NCBI GenBank assembly: GCA_003164375.1
Contig: PLTE01000372.1
Span: 981-10,322 of the forward strand
DNA from: Hyphomicrobiales bacterium
Lineage (GTDB): Bacteria > Pseudomonadota > Alphaproteobacteria > Rhizobiales > Xanthobacteraceae
Direction: 5' to 3'
Length of the DNA: 9,342 nt
Shown here: positions 1 to 6,766 of the stretch, in pieces
Numbering within the stretch: position 1 is the stretch's first letter
Layout: each line of letters starts with the position of its first letter
Notes under the pieces: model-generated
Databases searched by the model: none
Seen by the model: only the letters and a program-made list of their open reading frames with translations
Told to the model about the DNA's origin: nothing
Position numbers and translations under genes: made by a program

Positions 1-42
1 GGTTTTGGAGACCGGTGCTCTAGCCAGTTGAGCTACACTCCT
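1..42 (-). tRNA. tRNA-Trp (anticodon CCA), 3' part cut off by the window edge
   Basis: Read on the minus strand, the sequence begins AGGAGTGTAGCTCAACTGG, a typical acceptor stem and D arm. An anticodon stem CCGGT, the loop CTCCAAA and the closing ACCGG follow, giving anticodon CCA (Trp). Only the 5' 42 bases are present; the variable loop, T arm and CCA end lie beyond the left edge. In many proteobacteria tRNA-Trp sits just upstream of secE-nusG, so those genes may follow to the left, but this cannot be seen here. The identity is secure from the anticodon arm. Confidence 0.93.
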
Positions 43-126
43 AGGCGCGGTCTCAATGCCCCGTGGCGAAAGCGAGCGCAAGCCCTTAAGCCGCGGCGCG
101 AACAAGGGTGCAGCGATTGCGCGCGC

Positions 127-161
127 AAAACGCCGCTGGCCCGCAAGGCGTGCGGGCCAGC
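127..161 (-). terminator. Probable Rho-independent terminator
   Basis: A perfect 10-bp inverted repeat, GCTGGCCCGC (135-144) and GCGGGCCAGC (152-161), has a 7-base loop. On the minus strand the stem is followed by GGCG and then TTTT (130-127). It lies 24 bases beyond the stop of the minus-strand secreted-protein gene and before tRNA-Trp. It therefore probably ends that transcript and insulates the tRNA. The four-base gap before a short T-run makes it a slightly imperfect intrinsic terminator. Confidence 0.65.
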
Positions 162-185
162 AACCGATTATGAGCTGTGTCAGAC

Positions 186-566
186 TTAGGCGCCGCGACG
201 CTCCGCGGTCCAGGAACCCGAGCAGGCACCGCCGGTCCAGGAGCCGCCGCCCCCGGTGCCGGCGAGGTGTCCGGTCCCGTTGGCGCTTTTGCCGGCCGCG
301 CTCACCGTCACGCTAATGGCGCCGGTCGGCGCCACCGCGCCGGTGATGGTGAAGTTTGAATCGCCGGCATTGACGAGATGACCATTGGCGATGCGGATCG
401 GATAGCGGTAGCCGGGATCGCAATCGCCTTTTTCGGTGTGGACGAGCACGCTCCACACGCCGTCATACGACGGTCCGGCGAAGCTCGTCGCGGAGATCAA
501 GGTGCCGGTTGCGGCGATCATGGCAAACAACACGCGGCGGCTGGTTCGATTCTGCAAGTTGGTCAT
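186..566 (-). CDS. Small secreted Gly/Ser/Thr-rich protein of unknown function
   Basis: I chose the ATG at 566 (126 aa) over the ATG at 644 because CAGGGG lies about 8 bases upstream of it and the product then opens directly with an export signal. That signal is a basic start (MTNLQNRTSRR), a hydrophobic stretch at about residues 12-27, and a plausible cleavage site after SFA (30). The mature part begins YDGVWSVLVHTEKGDCD, then has beta-like Val/Thr/Ser repeats and a Gly-rich end (GTGGGGSWTGG). It has two cysteines, C49 and C115, which could form a periplasmic disulfide. I believe similar short proteins occur in Bradyrhizobium relatives without an assigned role. The likely location is periplasmic or extracellular. 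It is a single gene followed by a hairpin terminator. Confidence 0.82.
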   Translation of the reverse strand: MTNLQNRTSRRVLFAMIAATGTLISATSFAGPSYDGVWSVLVHTEKGDCDPGYRYPIRIANGHLVNAGDSNFTITGAVAPTGAISVTVSAAGKSANGTGHLAGTGGGGSWTGGACSGSWTAERRGA

Positions 567-892
567 GGCTGCACCCCTGTTGTCTTTTGTGTTCGTGAAT
601 TGACAGTGCTCCGCGCCCGAGATTCGCGATGTGACCGGCAGCACAAATCCTCGCTTTGCCGATAACCAATTGTTTTAACGAAATTATTTCACGGGCTCCG
701 TTGTGGATTTGCGGGCCGTTTCGCCGCGGCATTCGCGCGATGGCGGATGAACGAGGCGCGATCATTTGATTAAAAATCCAGTCAGCCGCTTAAAGCGATC
801 GCAGAAGATCCGACGCATTATTCATCGGTAGCGCCGCGAAAAAGTTCTATCGTCATATCGCACATTGCGCTGCCAACAATTGGGAGAGCTTT
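567..892. other. Divergent intergenic region with no clear gene
   Basis: This region separates two divergently read small genes and should hold both promoters. A small perfect palindrome, GAAATTATTTC, lies at 680-690 in an AT-richer patch and could be an operator or part of the minus-strand promoter. A weak plus-strand hexamer pair, TTGATT (766-771) and TTAAAG (790-795), has an 18-base spacer. Neither is strong. I see no RNA gene here. Confidence 0.4.
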
Positions 893-1123
893 ATGTTGCG
901 TGCGCCGAATATTGCATTGTTTGTTGTTTCCGGCTGCCTGGCGATGATGGGCGTGTTGTCGGCATTGCCGATAGAGCTGCCGATCCCTGGCCTCGCCGGC
1001 GCCTCGGCATGGTATATTTACGATGCCTGGTTCCTGCTGGCGGTGGGTAGCGTCCTACCGCAAGACTCCGAGGCGGAAGAAAATCCGAACAGACAGCGCG
1101 GTGTCGCGCTGACGCGCGCTTAA
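893..1123 (+). CDS. Small two-helix membrane protein, unknown function
   Basis: This 76-aa reading frame starts with ATG behind a good ribosome site (GGGAGAG at 882-888). The product has two hydrophobic segments, at about residues 6-26 (IALFVVSGCLAMMGVLSALP) and 38-55 (SAWYIYDAWFLLAVGSVL). They are joined by a Pro-rich turn (IELPIPGLAGA), and a charged tail (QDSEAEENPNRQR) follows. This pattern fits a small inner-membrane protein with a helical hairpin. I recognise no domain. It is followed, on the other strand, by tRNA-Gly. The ribosome site and the clean hydrophobic layout argue that it is real, but the short length leaves some doubt. Confidence 0.68.
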   Translation: MLRAPNIALFVVSGCLAMMGVLSALPIELPIPGLAGASAWYIYDAWFLLAVGSVLPQDSEAEENPNRQRGVALTRA

Positions 1124-1157
1124 ATCATTACGTGAATCATGAAGCGATCGGGCGAAT

Positions 1158-1231
1158 TGGAGCGGGTGAAGGGAATCGAACCCTCGTCATAAGCTTGGAA
1201 GGCTTCTGCTCTACCATTGAGCTACACCCGC
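1158..1231 (-). tRNA. tRNA-Gly (anticodon UCC)
   Basis: On the minus strand the acceptor GCGGGTG pairs with CACCCGC and ends in an encoded TCCA, giving 74 bases. The D arm is GCTCAATGGTAGAGC, the anticodon loop is CTTCCAA (anticodon TCC) and the T arm is AGGGTTCGATTCCCT. The outermost pair of the anticodon stem appears mismatched (G-A), which I think is normal for this tRNA in alphaproteobacteria. It is complete, on the same strand as tRNA-Trp, and about 1.1 kb upstream of it. Confidence 0.97.
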
Positions 1232-1255
1232 GCCGCAACGTGCGGAAACGTCGGG

Positions 1256-1283
1256 ACAATACCCCACTTTGCTCGCGGGTAAA
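1256..1283 (-). promoter_or_regulatory. Candidate sigma-70-type promoter of tRNA-Gly
   Basis: On the minus strand TTTACC (1283-1278), a 16-base spacer and TATTGT (1261-1256) are followed by the GC-rich run CCCGACG. That discriminator would suit growth-rate or stringent control of a stable-RNA gene. The -10 lies 24 bases before the mature tRNA 5' end, leaving a short leader of roughly 17 bases. Each hexamer matches only 4 of 6 consensus bases, so this is tentative. Confidence 0.4.
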
Positions 1284-1329
1284 ATCGGCACCGCGGAATC
1301 CAGGCTGAGAACCTTCTTGCCCACATGAG

Positions 1330-1379
1330 CTTTGGCAGATTTTAACTTCGGCAAATTTTTAAGTTCGGCAAATTTGTCC
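1330..1379. repeat. Three degenerate 16-17 bp tandem repeats
   Basis: Three units run head to tail: CTTTGGCAGATTTTAA (1330-1345), CTTCGGCAAATTTTTAA (1346-1362) and GTTCGGCAAATTTGTCC (1363-1379). They make an AT-rich island in the 302-base gap between tRNA-Gly and the oleate hydratase gene. Elsewhere this gap (1232-1533) holds the candidate tRNA promoter. It also holds a palindromic ATTATAAT at 1436-1443, which reads TATAAT on both strands but has no good -35 on either. I see no further gene in it. Confidence 0.7.
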
Positions 1380-1533
1380 GCGCCAACGCGCGACGCCGCG
1401 CTTCGCCGCAGCAACCCACCGGTTCGCGCAGTCATATTATAATGTCGCGGAGGCGCGGGTTCGGTCGGGAACCGGACCGTCGTTCGCCCGTTCCACCTGC
1501 TCCAGGCGGCTTTCCTCCGCAAAAGGCATCCCC

Positions 1534-3117
1534 ATGACCGCGCCAACGAAAGACAGAAAAGCCTACACCATAGGAGGCGGTATCGGCGCCATGGCCGCGG
1601 CGGCGTTTATGATTCGCGACGGCGGCATACCCGGCCACGATATCACCATCTACGAGGCCGCGTCCGTTGCGGGCGGCAGTCTTGACGGCGCCGGCAACGC
1701 GGCGGACGGATACACCCTGCGCGGCGGTCGCATGCTGACGACCGACAATTACGAATGCACCTGGGGCCTGTTCAAATCGATTCCGTCCCTCGCCGACCCG
1801 CGAAAGACTGTCTTTGACGAAACCGTCGCATTCAACGAACGGCACAAGTCACACTCGCAGGCGCGCTTGGTGGATGGCAACCGCGCCATCGTCGACGTGT
1901 CCTCCATGGGATTCACCATGAAGGACCGCGAGGAACTGGTCAGGCTGGCCGAGGCGAGCGAGCAAACACTGGGCGCGAGCTGCATTACCGACTGGCTGGC
2001 GCCGGAATTTTTCCAGACCAAGTTCTGGTTCATGTGGGCAACCACTTTTGCCTTCCAGCCTTGGCACAGCGCCGTCGAGTTCAAACGCTATCTGCACCGG
2101 TTTATGAAGGAGTTCAGCCGGATCGAAACGCTGGCCGGAGTGAAACGGACGATTTTCAACCAATATGACTCCCTCGTCCGCCCGCTGGAGCATTGGCTAA
2201 AGAGCCAGGGCGTAAGCTTCCGCAAGGGCCATACGGTCACTGGCCTCGATCTCACCGATGTCGATGGCAAGATCGCGGTGACCGGACTGACTTATCGGCA
2301 CAATGACCAGACAGAATCCGTCGCCGTCGGCGGCGATGACCTTGTCTTCTTCCAGAACGCTTCCATGACCGACGCCTCGAGTTTCGGCTCCATGACCAAG
2401 CCGCCCGCGCCGTTGACCAAGAAAGACAGCGGCGGCTGGGCGCTTTGGGAGAAAGTGGCCAAAGACCGTCCCGCGTTCGGCAACCCGGCAGCCTTCAATT
2501 CGTCGATCCCGGAGTCTTATTGGCAGTCGTTCACGGTCACGCTCAGGGATCCGGCGTTCTTCGACAAGATGGAAGCCTTCTCGGGCAACAAAGCCGGGAC
2601 CGGTGGCCTGGTCACGTTTAAGGATTCGCGTTGGTTAATGTCGATTGTGCTCGCCTATCAACCGCATTTTGCCGACCAGCCCGCGGGGGTTTTCGTCTTC
2701 TGGGGCTATGCGCTCCACCCGGATCGCATCGGAGATTATGTCGCCAAGCCGATGTCGGAATGTAGCGGCAAGGACATCTTGCGCGAGCTTTGCGGTCACC
2801 TCAATTTCGATTTCAACACGGTATTCGCCACCGCCAACTGCATTCCATGCCGGATGCCCTACATCACCAGCATGTTCATGCCGCGCGCCAAGACCGACAG
2901 GCCCGTCCCGGTGCCGGCAAACTCCAAGAACCTGGCCTTCGTGAGCCAGTTCGTCGAAATTCCCGAGGACGTGGTTTTCACCGTCGAATACTCGGTGCGG
3001 GCGGCGCAAACAGCGGTCTATGAGCTGTTGGATATCAAGCGCGAGATCCCGCCGATTCTGCACCATGACAAATCGCTGAAGGTCAATCTCGACGCCGTCT
3101 TCAAGGCATTCGAATAG
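1534..3117 (+). CDS. ohyA: Oleate hydratase (FAD-dependent, MCRA family)
   Basis: It adds water to the cis-9 double bond of oleate and related unsaturated fatty acids, giving 10-hydroxystearate. FAD is bound but has a non-redox role. Start: ATG behind AAAAGG (1521-1526). The product has 527 aa, toward the short end for a family often of 550-650 aa. Visible features are the Rossmann motif GGGIGAMAAAAF (14-25) with E41 ending the second strand; GGSLDG (47-52); RGGRM (63-67); and YEC (73-75), where E74 matches the catalytic Glu of characterised members. Further on are NQYDSL (209-214), with Y211 probably the second catalytic residue; NCIPCRMPYITSMFMPR (435-451); and FVEIPEDVVFTVEYSVRAAQ (473-492). 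All family hallmarks seem intact. In other bacteria the enzyme detoxifies host or environmental unsaturated fatty acids; that role here is inference. It converges on the cytochrome b561 gene and looks monocistronic. Confidence 0.95.
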   Translation: MTAPTKDRKAYTIGGGIGAMAAAAFMIRDGGIPGHDITIYEAASVAGGSLDGAGNAADGYTLRGGRMLTTDNYECTWGLFKSIPSLADPRKTVFDETVAFNERHKSHSQARLVDGNRAIVDVSSMGFTMKDREELVRLAEASEQTLGASCITDWLAPEFFQTKFWFMWATTFAFQPWHSAVEFKRYLHRFMKEFSRIETLAGVKRTIFNQYDSLVRPLEHWLKSQGVSFRKGHTVTGLDLTDVDGKIAVTGLTYRHNDQTESVAVGGDDLVFFQNASMTDASSFGSMTKPPAPLTKKDSGGWALWEKVAKDRPAFGNPAAFNSSIPESYWQSFTVTLRDPAFFDKMEAFSGNKAGTGGLVTFKDSRWLMSIVLAYQPHFADQPAGVFVFWGYALHPDRIGDYVAKPMSECSGKDILRELCGHLNFDFNTVFATANCIPCRMPYITSMFMPRAKTDRPVPVPANSKNLAFVSQFVEIPEDVVFTVEYSVRAAQTAVYELLDIKREIPPILHHDKSLKVNLDAVFKAFE

Positions 3118-3126
3118 CGAGCCTAG

Positions 3127-3687
3127 CTACGGCGCCATGCGGGAGAGCACTTCGTCCTTTTTGACGAAGACATGCCAGACCACCGCCAGGCCATGCAGGA
3201 CGAGGAGGCCGCCGATGATCCAGGCGCCCCAATGATGCAGCGTCTCGCCGAAATCCGCCGTCATCTTGTCGCGCGGCAGCAATCGCGGCCAGGAGAACAG
3301 GCCGAACCACGGCAACGAATAGCCGCCTGACGCCGAGAACAAATAGCCCGACAGCGGCATGTAAAGCATCATCAGATAGAGCGCGCCATGCGCCATGTGC
3401 GCGCCGATACGCGACAGCGTATCGAGCGGCTTGCGGTACGGCGGCTCGCCCAGCGCCAGACGGCAAGCGACGCGGAGCGCCAGCAGCACCAGCGCCGTCA
3501 TGCCTAAGGACTTGTGGATGTCGAGCAAGGCGCGGCGCAACGGCGTGCCGACCACGAGGTATGCCGACCAGACGCCGAGCGCGAACGCCGCCAGGATGAT
3601 GGCGGCCATGAGCCAGTGCAAGCCACGCTGCAGACCGGTGTAACTGTAACGTCCTGCATCGGAGGCAGGCAAGGTGGTCGCTGACAT
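3127..3687 (-). CDS. Cytochrome b561, prokaryotic CybB type
   Basis: This is a diheme inner-membrane b-type cytochrome of 186 aa, the usual family length. CybB-type proteins move electrons between quinol and periplasmic acceptors; E. coli CybB oxidises quinol with superoxide. Four hydrophobic segments are visible at about 24-46, 57-80, 97-118 and 149-174. Candidate heme-ligand histidines are H24 (GLHW), H58 (DIHKSLG), H97 or H100 (HMAH), H151/H152 (LHHWGAW), H165 and H172 (WHVF). The ATG at 3687 follows a weak AACAGG ribosome site that lies inside a perfect inverted repeat touching the start codon. The stop is 9 bases from the end of the convergent oleate hydratase gene, and no terminator hairpin separates them. 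The true electron donor and acceptor cannot be read from the sequence. Confidence 0.93.
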   Translation of the reverse strand: MSATTLPASDAGRYSYTGLQRGLHWLMAAIILAAFALGVWSAYLVVGTPLRRALLDIHKSLGMTALVLLALRVACRLALGEPPYRKPLDTLSRIGAHMAHGALYLMMLYMPLSGYLFSASGGYSLPWFGLFSWPRLLPRDKMTADFGETLHHWGAWIIGGLLVLHGLAVVWHVFVKKDEVLSRMAP

Positions 3688-3700
3688 AGAACCTGTTCTA
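3687..3700. promoter_or_regulatory. Perfect inverted repeat at the cytochrome b561 start
   Basis: TAGAAC-CT-GTTCTA is a 14-bp sequence with two perfect 6-bp arms. It touches the start codon and covers the only ribosome-site-like bases (AACAGG on the minus strand). It could be a repressor operator or a small RNA hairpin that limits translation. Its position is suggestive, but no binding protein can be named. Confidence 0.35.
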
Positions 3701-3721
3701 AAAACGATCCGGAGTGGATCG

Positions 3722-3781
3722 GCACATCTGCATCAAGCACGTCTGCATCGAGCACGTCTGCATCGAGCACGTCTGCATCAA
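3722..3781. repeat. Four 15-bp direct tandem repeats
   Basis: Four units run head to tail at 3722-3736, 3737-3751, 3752-3766 and 3767-3781. Units 2 and 3 are identical (GCACGTCTGCATCGA); units 1 and 4 differ by one or two bases. They lie in the gap between the sensor-kinase stop and the cytochrome b561 start, 34 bases upstream of the latter, so they probably fall in its promoter or leader region. They are in a multiple of three and would encode a repeating LDADV on the minus strand, but no convincing gene contains them. Confidence 0.85.
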
Positions 3782-3878
3782 ATAAGTTTGTGGTTTTTAG
3801 TTGGCGCAACGGTAAACAGCGTGTTGATACCCAGCGCGGCAACCGAAAATTTCAATTGCGCGACGGCCGCGGCGATCG

Positions 3879-5915
3879 TCACGCGCTTGGCGTGGCTTCG
3901 GCCAAGGCAAAATGAAACGTCGATCCGTGTCCGGGTTGCGACTCCACCGAAATGGTGCCGCCGTGCCGCTCGACGATCTTTTTGCAGATCGCCAGCCCAA
4001 TGCCGGTGCCCTCGAACTCCGTTCGTTTGTGCAGGCGCTGGAACATGGCGAAAATCCGCTCGAAGTTATCCGAAGCAATTCCGATGCCGTTATCTCGCAC
4101 CGAGAAATTCCATCTCTTCTCGCCATTCAAGACGGCGCTTATGTGTATTTTGGGAATTCCGGGCTTCTGGTACTTGATGGCATTACCGACCAGGTTCTGA
4201 AATAATTGGCTCAATTGATTGCCATCGGCCATGACAACCGGCAGCGGATCGTGCGTCACCAGCGCGCCGCTTGCGGCAATCACGCCACCCAGGCTGGCGA
4301 TTGCCCGTTGCAGCGATTTTTCGCTGGAGGTGTTGATAAGCTTCAGGCCCGACGCCCCAACGCGAGAATAAGTCAGCAAATCCTTGATCAACCTCTGCAT
4401 GCGGTGGGCTCCGTCGACTGCGAATGCGATGAACTCGTCGGCATCGGCGTCCAGCTTGCCCTTGTAGCGCCGCGACAAAAGCGTCATGTAGTCGCTCACC
4501 ATCCGCAGCGGCTCCTGCAAGTCATGGGAGGCAACCGTTGCAAACTGTCCCAACTCCTCGTTCGAGCGGCTGAGATCCCGCATTTTTTGGGCAAGCAGCG
4601 CTTCGGTTGCTTTTCGCGCGGTGATGTCGCGCGTAATCTTGCTGAACCCGCGCAGATGACCGCTTTCGTCCCACAGCGCGGTGATCAATACATTCGCCCA
4701 GAAGCGCGAATTGTCCTTGCGCACCCGCCAGCCCTGTTCTTCGAACTTTCCCGTGGCGATGGCCTCAAGCAGTTCCTGCTCGGGCTTTCCCGCGGCCGAT
4801 TCCTCTGGTGGATAGAACCGCGAGAAATGCCGACCGATGATCTCGCGCGCCTTGTAGCCCTTGATCCGCTCGGCACCCTCATTCCAGCTGACAACGAGCC
4901 CTTGGGGATCGAGCATCAAAATGGCGTAGTCTTTTACGCCCCGAACGAGCAGGCGAAATTGCTCTTCGTTCTGGGCCAATCGGGTGTAAAGCCGGTTCAT
5001 TTCGAACAGCAGGACGATCAACAGCGAGCACGACGCCACCAGAAGATAACTGCGACCGACATACCAGCCGAGATCGTAGCGGGATGAGCTGACGATCGCG
5101 CTGAGCAGCAGGTCGAGCAGGTTCACGCTCAACACGACCATGAGCCACACGTCGAGCACCGCCGGCTCGCGGCGTCGCCCCAACGCGATCAGTGCGATGA
5201 CGTTCAACGCAAATATCGTCGGACTCGTGCCGGTCGATATCAGAAGCGAGTAATCGCCGCCCTTGATGATGATCGGCAAAATGCCGTGGCCGACGGTGCT
5301 CAGGGCCGTCAATCCGGCGACGATTCCGATAATGCCCGCAACGCTGCAGGCGATGACCAGGCCTGAGTGCCTGTGCAAGAGCTCGTCAACCCAGCCTTGC
5401 CTCGGGAAAAATACGTAGCAGAGCGCGAATAACGTGAAGCCGGCGTGCCAGAATATATAGAGCCACGCGCTCGTCTGGTCATTGGCGCCGAGCAGGCCGG
5501 CATCGGAAAACATTTCGGGGAAGGTGAGCGCGTGTGGAACTATGATAACGGCGCAGAACAGGTAGCCGCAGGCCAATGCCAGATAGGCGCTCGAACGGCT
5601 TTGGGTGGCGCGGCAGAACAACAGCACCGCCGTGATCAGATCGCTCATTCCCACCGCGGTTTCGTAGGTCGGAATAAACGCGGTAATCTTTGGCAACGGG
5701 ACGCGCGCGAAAGGAATGACGGCAATACAAATTAAGGTCGATAACGCGACAAACGCGTAGGCGAACCACAATTCATGTTTTGTCGCGGGCGGCGAGAGGC
5801 TCTCGGTGCCGGCATCGTCGGGACGGTGCACGGCAAGCGACGACTTTCTTCGCGTCTGGAAAGCACCGGTAAAGCGCCGAATATTCAAGATCGCTCCGTT
5901 GTTGCCTCCAGGCAT
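3879..5915 (-). CDS. Membrane sensor histidine kinase, MASE4-PAS-HisKA-HATPase
   Basis: This is a 678-aa kinase that would autophosphorylate and pass the phosphate to a response regulator. After a polar N-terminus, residues about 50-305 hold some seven or eight hydrophobic segments that resemble a MASE4 integral-membrane sensory domain. A cytoplasmic PAS domain follows (about 315-432; FRLLVRGVKDYAILMLDPQG, SWNEGAERIKGY, RDITARK). A dimerisation domain (about 452-520) has H464 in SHDLQEPL, the phosphoacceptor. The ATPase domain (about 565-674) has the N box QNLVGNAIKY (N578), DNGIGI (608-613) and GTGIGLAI (636-643). All catalytic motifs are intact. No receiver domain or response-regulator gene is in the window, so it is an orphan. 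The ligand is unknown. The start is uncertain: GAAGGAAG lies 15 bases before this ATG, and a TTG at codon 10 has a nearer GGAG. Confidence 0.93.
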   Translation of the reverse strand: MPGGNNGAILNIRRFTGAFQTRRKSSLAVHRPDDAGTESLSPPATKHELWFAYAFVALSTLICIAVIPFARVPLPKITAFIPTYETAVGMSDLITAVLLFCRATQSRSSAYLALACGYLFCAVIIVPHALTFPEMFSDAGLLGANDQTSAWLYIFWHAGFTLFALCYVFFPRQGWVDELLHRHSGLVIACSVAGIIGIVAGLTALSTVGHGILPIIIKGGDYSLLISTGTSPTIFALNVIALIALGRRREPAVLDVWLMVVLSVNLLDLLLSAIVSSSRYDLGWYVGRSYLLVASCSLLIVLLFEMNRLYTRLAQNEEQFRLLVRGVKDYAILMLDPQGLVVSWNEGAERIKGYKAREIIGRHFSRFYPPEESAAGKPEQELLEAIATGKFEEQGWRVRKDNSRFWANVLITALWDESGHLRGFSKITRDITARKATEALLAQKMRDLSRSNEELGQFATVASHDLQEPLRMVSDYMTLLSRRYKGKLDADADEFIAFAVDGAHRMQRLIKDLLTYSRVGASGLKLINTSSEKSLQRAIASLGGVIAASGALVTHDPLPVVMADGNQLSQLFQNLVGNAIKYQKPGIPKIHISAVLNGEKRWNFSVRDNGIGIASDNFERIFAMFQRLHKRTEFEGTGIGLAICKKIVERHGGTISVESQPGHGSTFHFALAEATPSA

Positions 5916-5968
5916 CGGGCGTATCGTGAACTTCCTTCGATCGCATTAATCGTTACGCTGACGAAGCC

Positions 5969-5984
5969 TACGTCGTACTACGTA
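5969..5984. promoter_or_regulatory. TACGT/ACGTA inverted repeat upstream of the sensor kinase
   Basis: TACGT (5969-5973) and ACGTA (5980-5984) form a perfect 5-bp inverted repeat, 54 bases upstream of the kinase start codon. On the minus strand the right arm reads TTACGTAG, 7 of 8 with GTAMGTAG, the recognition motif I recall for FixJ-class (NarL/LuxR-type) response regulators. The 113-base gap (5916-6028) shows nothing else clear. This is a weak, short-motif match. Confidence 0.25.
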
Positions 5985-6028
5985 ATGCGCGACCGGCGAG
6001 CGCAGGGCGGGCCAGGCGAAGCGCGGCC

Positions 6029-6766
6029 TCACGGACCGAAAAACTGGTAGTTCAGACCCGCGCGAACGATGTTGGAATTCAAATACACGTTCTCGGGCTG
6101 CAGCGGCGGCGGCGGCGGTAACGCCGTATAGCCGACGCGCGTGCCGAAATCGACGTAAAGATATTCGAGCTTCACCGACCAGTTGCGGTCGATCCGGGCC
6201 TCGATGCCGCCGCCGACCGTATAGCCGGCGCGCAGATGCGTCTCGCTGTCGATGCCGAAGGGACCAGCATTGAGAATGGTCGCGCGCACGTCGCCATAGG
6301 CAACGCCGCCGGTGACATAGACCAGCACGCCGTCCTGGGCGTAGCCAAGACGCGCACGATCGGTGCCGAGCCATTGCAAATTCGTGTAACAGGGAAAAGC
6401 CGCGGGACAGAAAGTGGCAAGGCCCTTGGACGAGGTGAACGTGTCGCTGATGCCGCTCCAGGACAGATCGCCTTCCACTCCCGTTACCCAGTGGCCGGAT
6501 TGCCAATTGTAGCCGTAAGTGCCGCCGACGAGACCGCCCCGCAGATCCGCATTGCCGCCGGAATTCGCGGCCGGAAATAGCGCATTGGTATGCCAGGTCG
6601 ATCCGAAGCCGCCGCCGCCTTCGACACCGAGGTAGAAGCCGGCCCAGCTATAAACCTGTGACGCGACCGGCGCCTTAAGCGGCAACTTCACCGGCATATC
6701 GGCGGCGCGCGCGGGCGCGTACCAGCATACCGTGACGACAAAAGCTGCAACGAAAAACTTTTTCAC
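6029..6766 (-). CDS. Outer-membrane beta-barrel protein, Omp25/RopB-like
   Basis: This 245-aa barrel protein of the type abundant in Hyphomicrobiales probably has eight strands. The start is GTG (6766-6764), supported by GAGGGAG seven bases upstream on the minus strand. A signal peptide (MKKFFVAAFVVTVCWYAPARA) fits cleavage after residue 21, before ADMPVK. The mature chain has the family signature WAGFYLGVEGGGGFG (41-55), then alternating strands including VTGVEGDLSW (94-103), WLGTDRARLGYA (132-143) and VKLEYLYVDFG (198-208). The final strand, about 232-242 (NIVRAGLNYQF), is followed by an extra FGP rather than ending in an aromatic residue. A PPPPP run lies in the last external loop. C120 and C126 lie in one loop and could pair. 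These proteins have structural roles and may act as adhesins or porins; the exact function is unknown. creA diverges from it. Confidence 0.93.
   Translation of the reverse strand: MKKFFVAAFVVTVCWYAPARAADMPVKLPLKAPVASQVYSWAGFYLGVEGGGGFGSTWHTNALFPAANSGGNADLRGGLVGGTYGYNWQSGHWVTGVEGDLSWSGISDTFTSSKGLATFCPAAFPCYTNLQWLGTDRARLGYAQDGVLVYVTGGVAYGDVRATILNAGPFGIDSETHLRAGYTVGGGIEARIDRNWSVKLEYLYVDFGTRVGYTALPPPPPLQPENVYLNSNIVRAGLNYQFFGP

Noticed and set aside
1158..1231. Integration site of a mobile element at tRNA-Gly
   Set aside because: No integrase gene and no duplicated tRNA 3' end were found nearby.
1436..1443. Perfect TATAAT on both strands as a bidirectional promoter for tRNA-Gly and oleate hydratase
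   Set aside because: Neither strand has an acceptable -35 at 15-19 bases. Kept only as a note in the intergenic description.
3687..3700. LexA (SOS) box at the cytochrome b561 start
   Set aside because: The alphaproteobacterial LexA site is a spaced direct repeat of GTTC or GAAC with a seven-base gap; this is an inverted repeat with a two-base gap.
3722..3781. CRISPR array
   Set aside because: The 15-bp units are contiguous with no spacers, and no cas genes are present. The same holds for the arrays at 1330 and 7525.
3504..3842. Minus-strand open frame with repeated LDADV that runs into the cytochrome b561 gene
   Set aside because: Over half of it overlaps the clear cytochrome gene in another frame, it has no ribosome site or recognisable domain, and the peptide repeat is just the 15-bp DNA repeat translated.
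4206..5087. Long plus-strand open frame of 293 codons opposite the sensor kinase
   Set aside because: It is fully antisense to a well-supported kinase gene whose motifs are intact. Long antisense frames are expected in GC-rich DNA.
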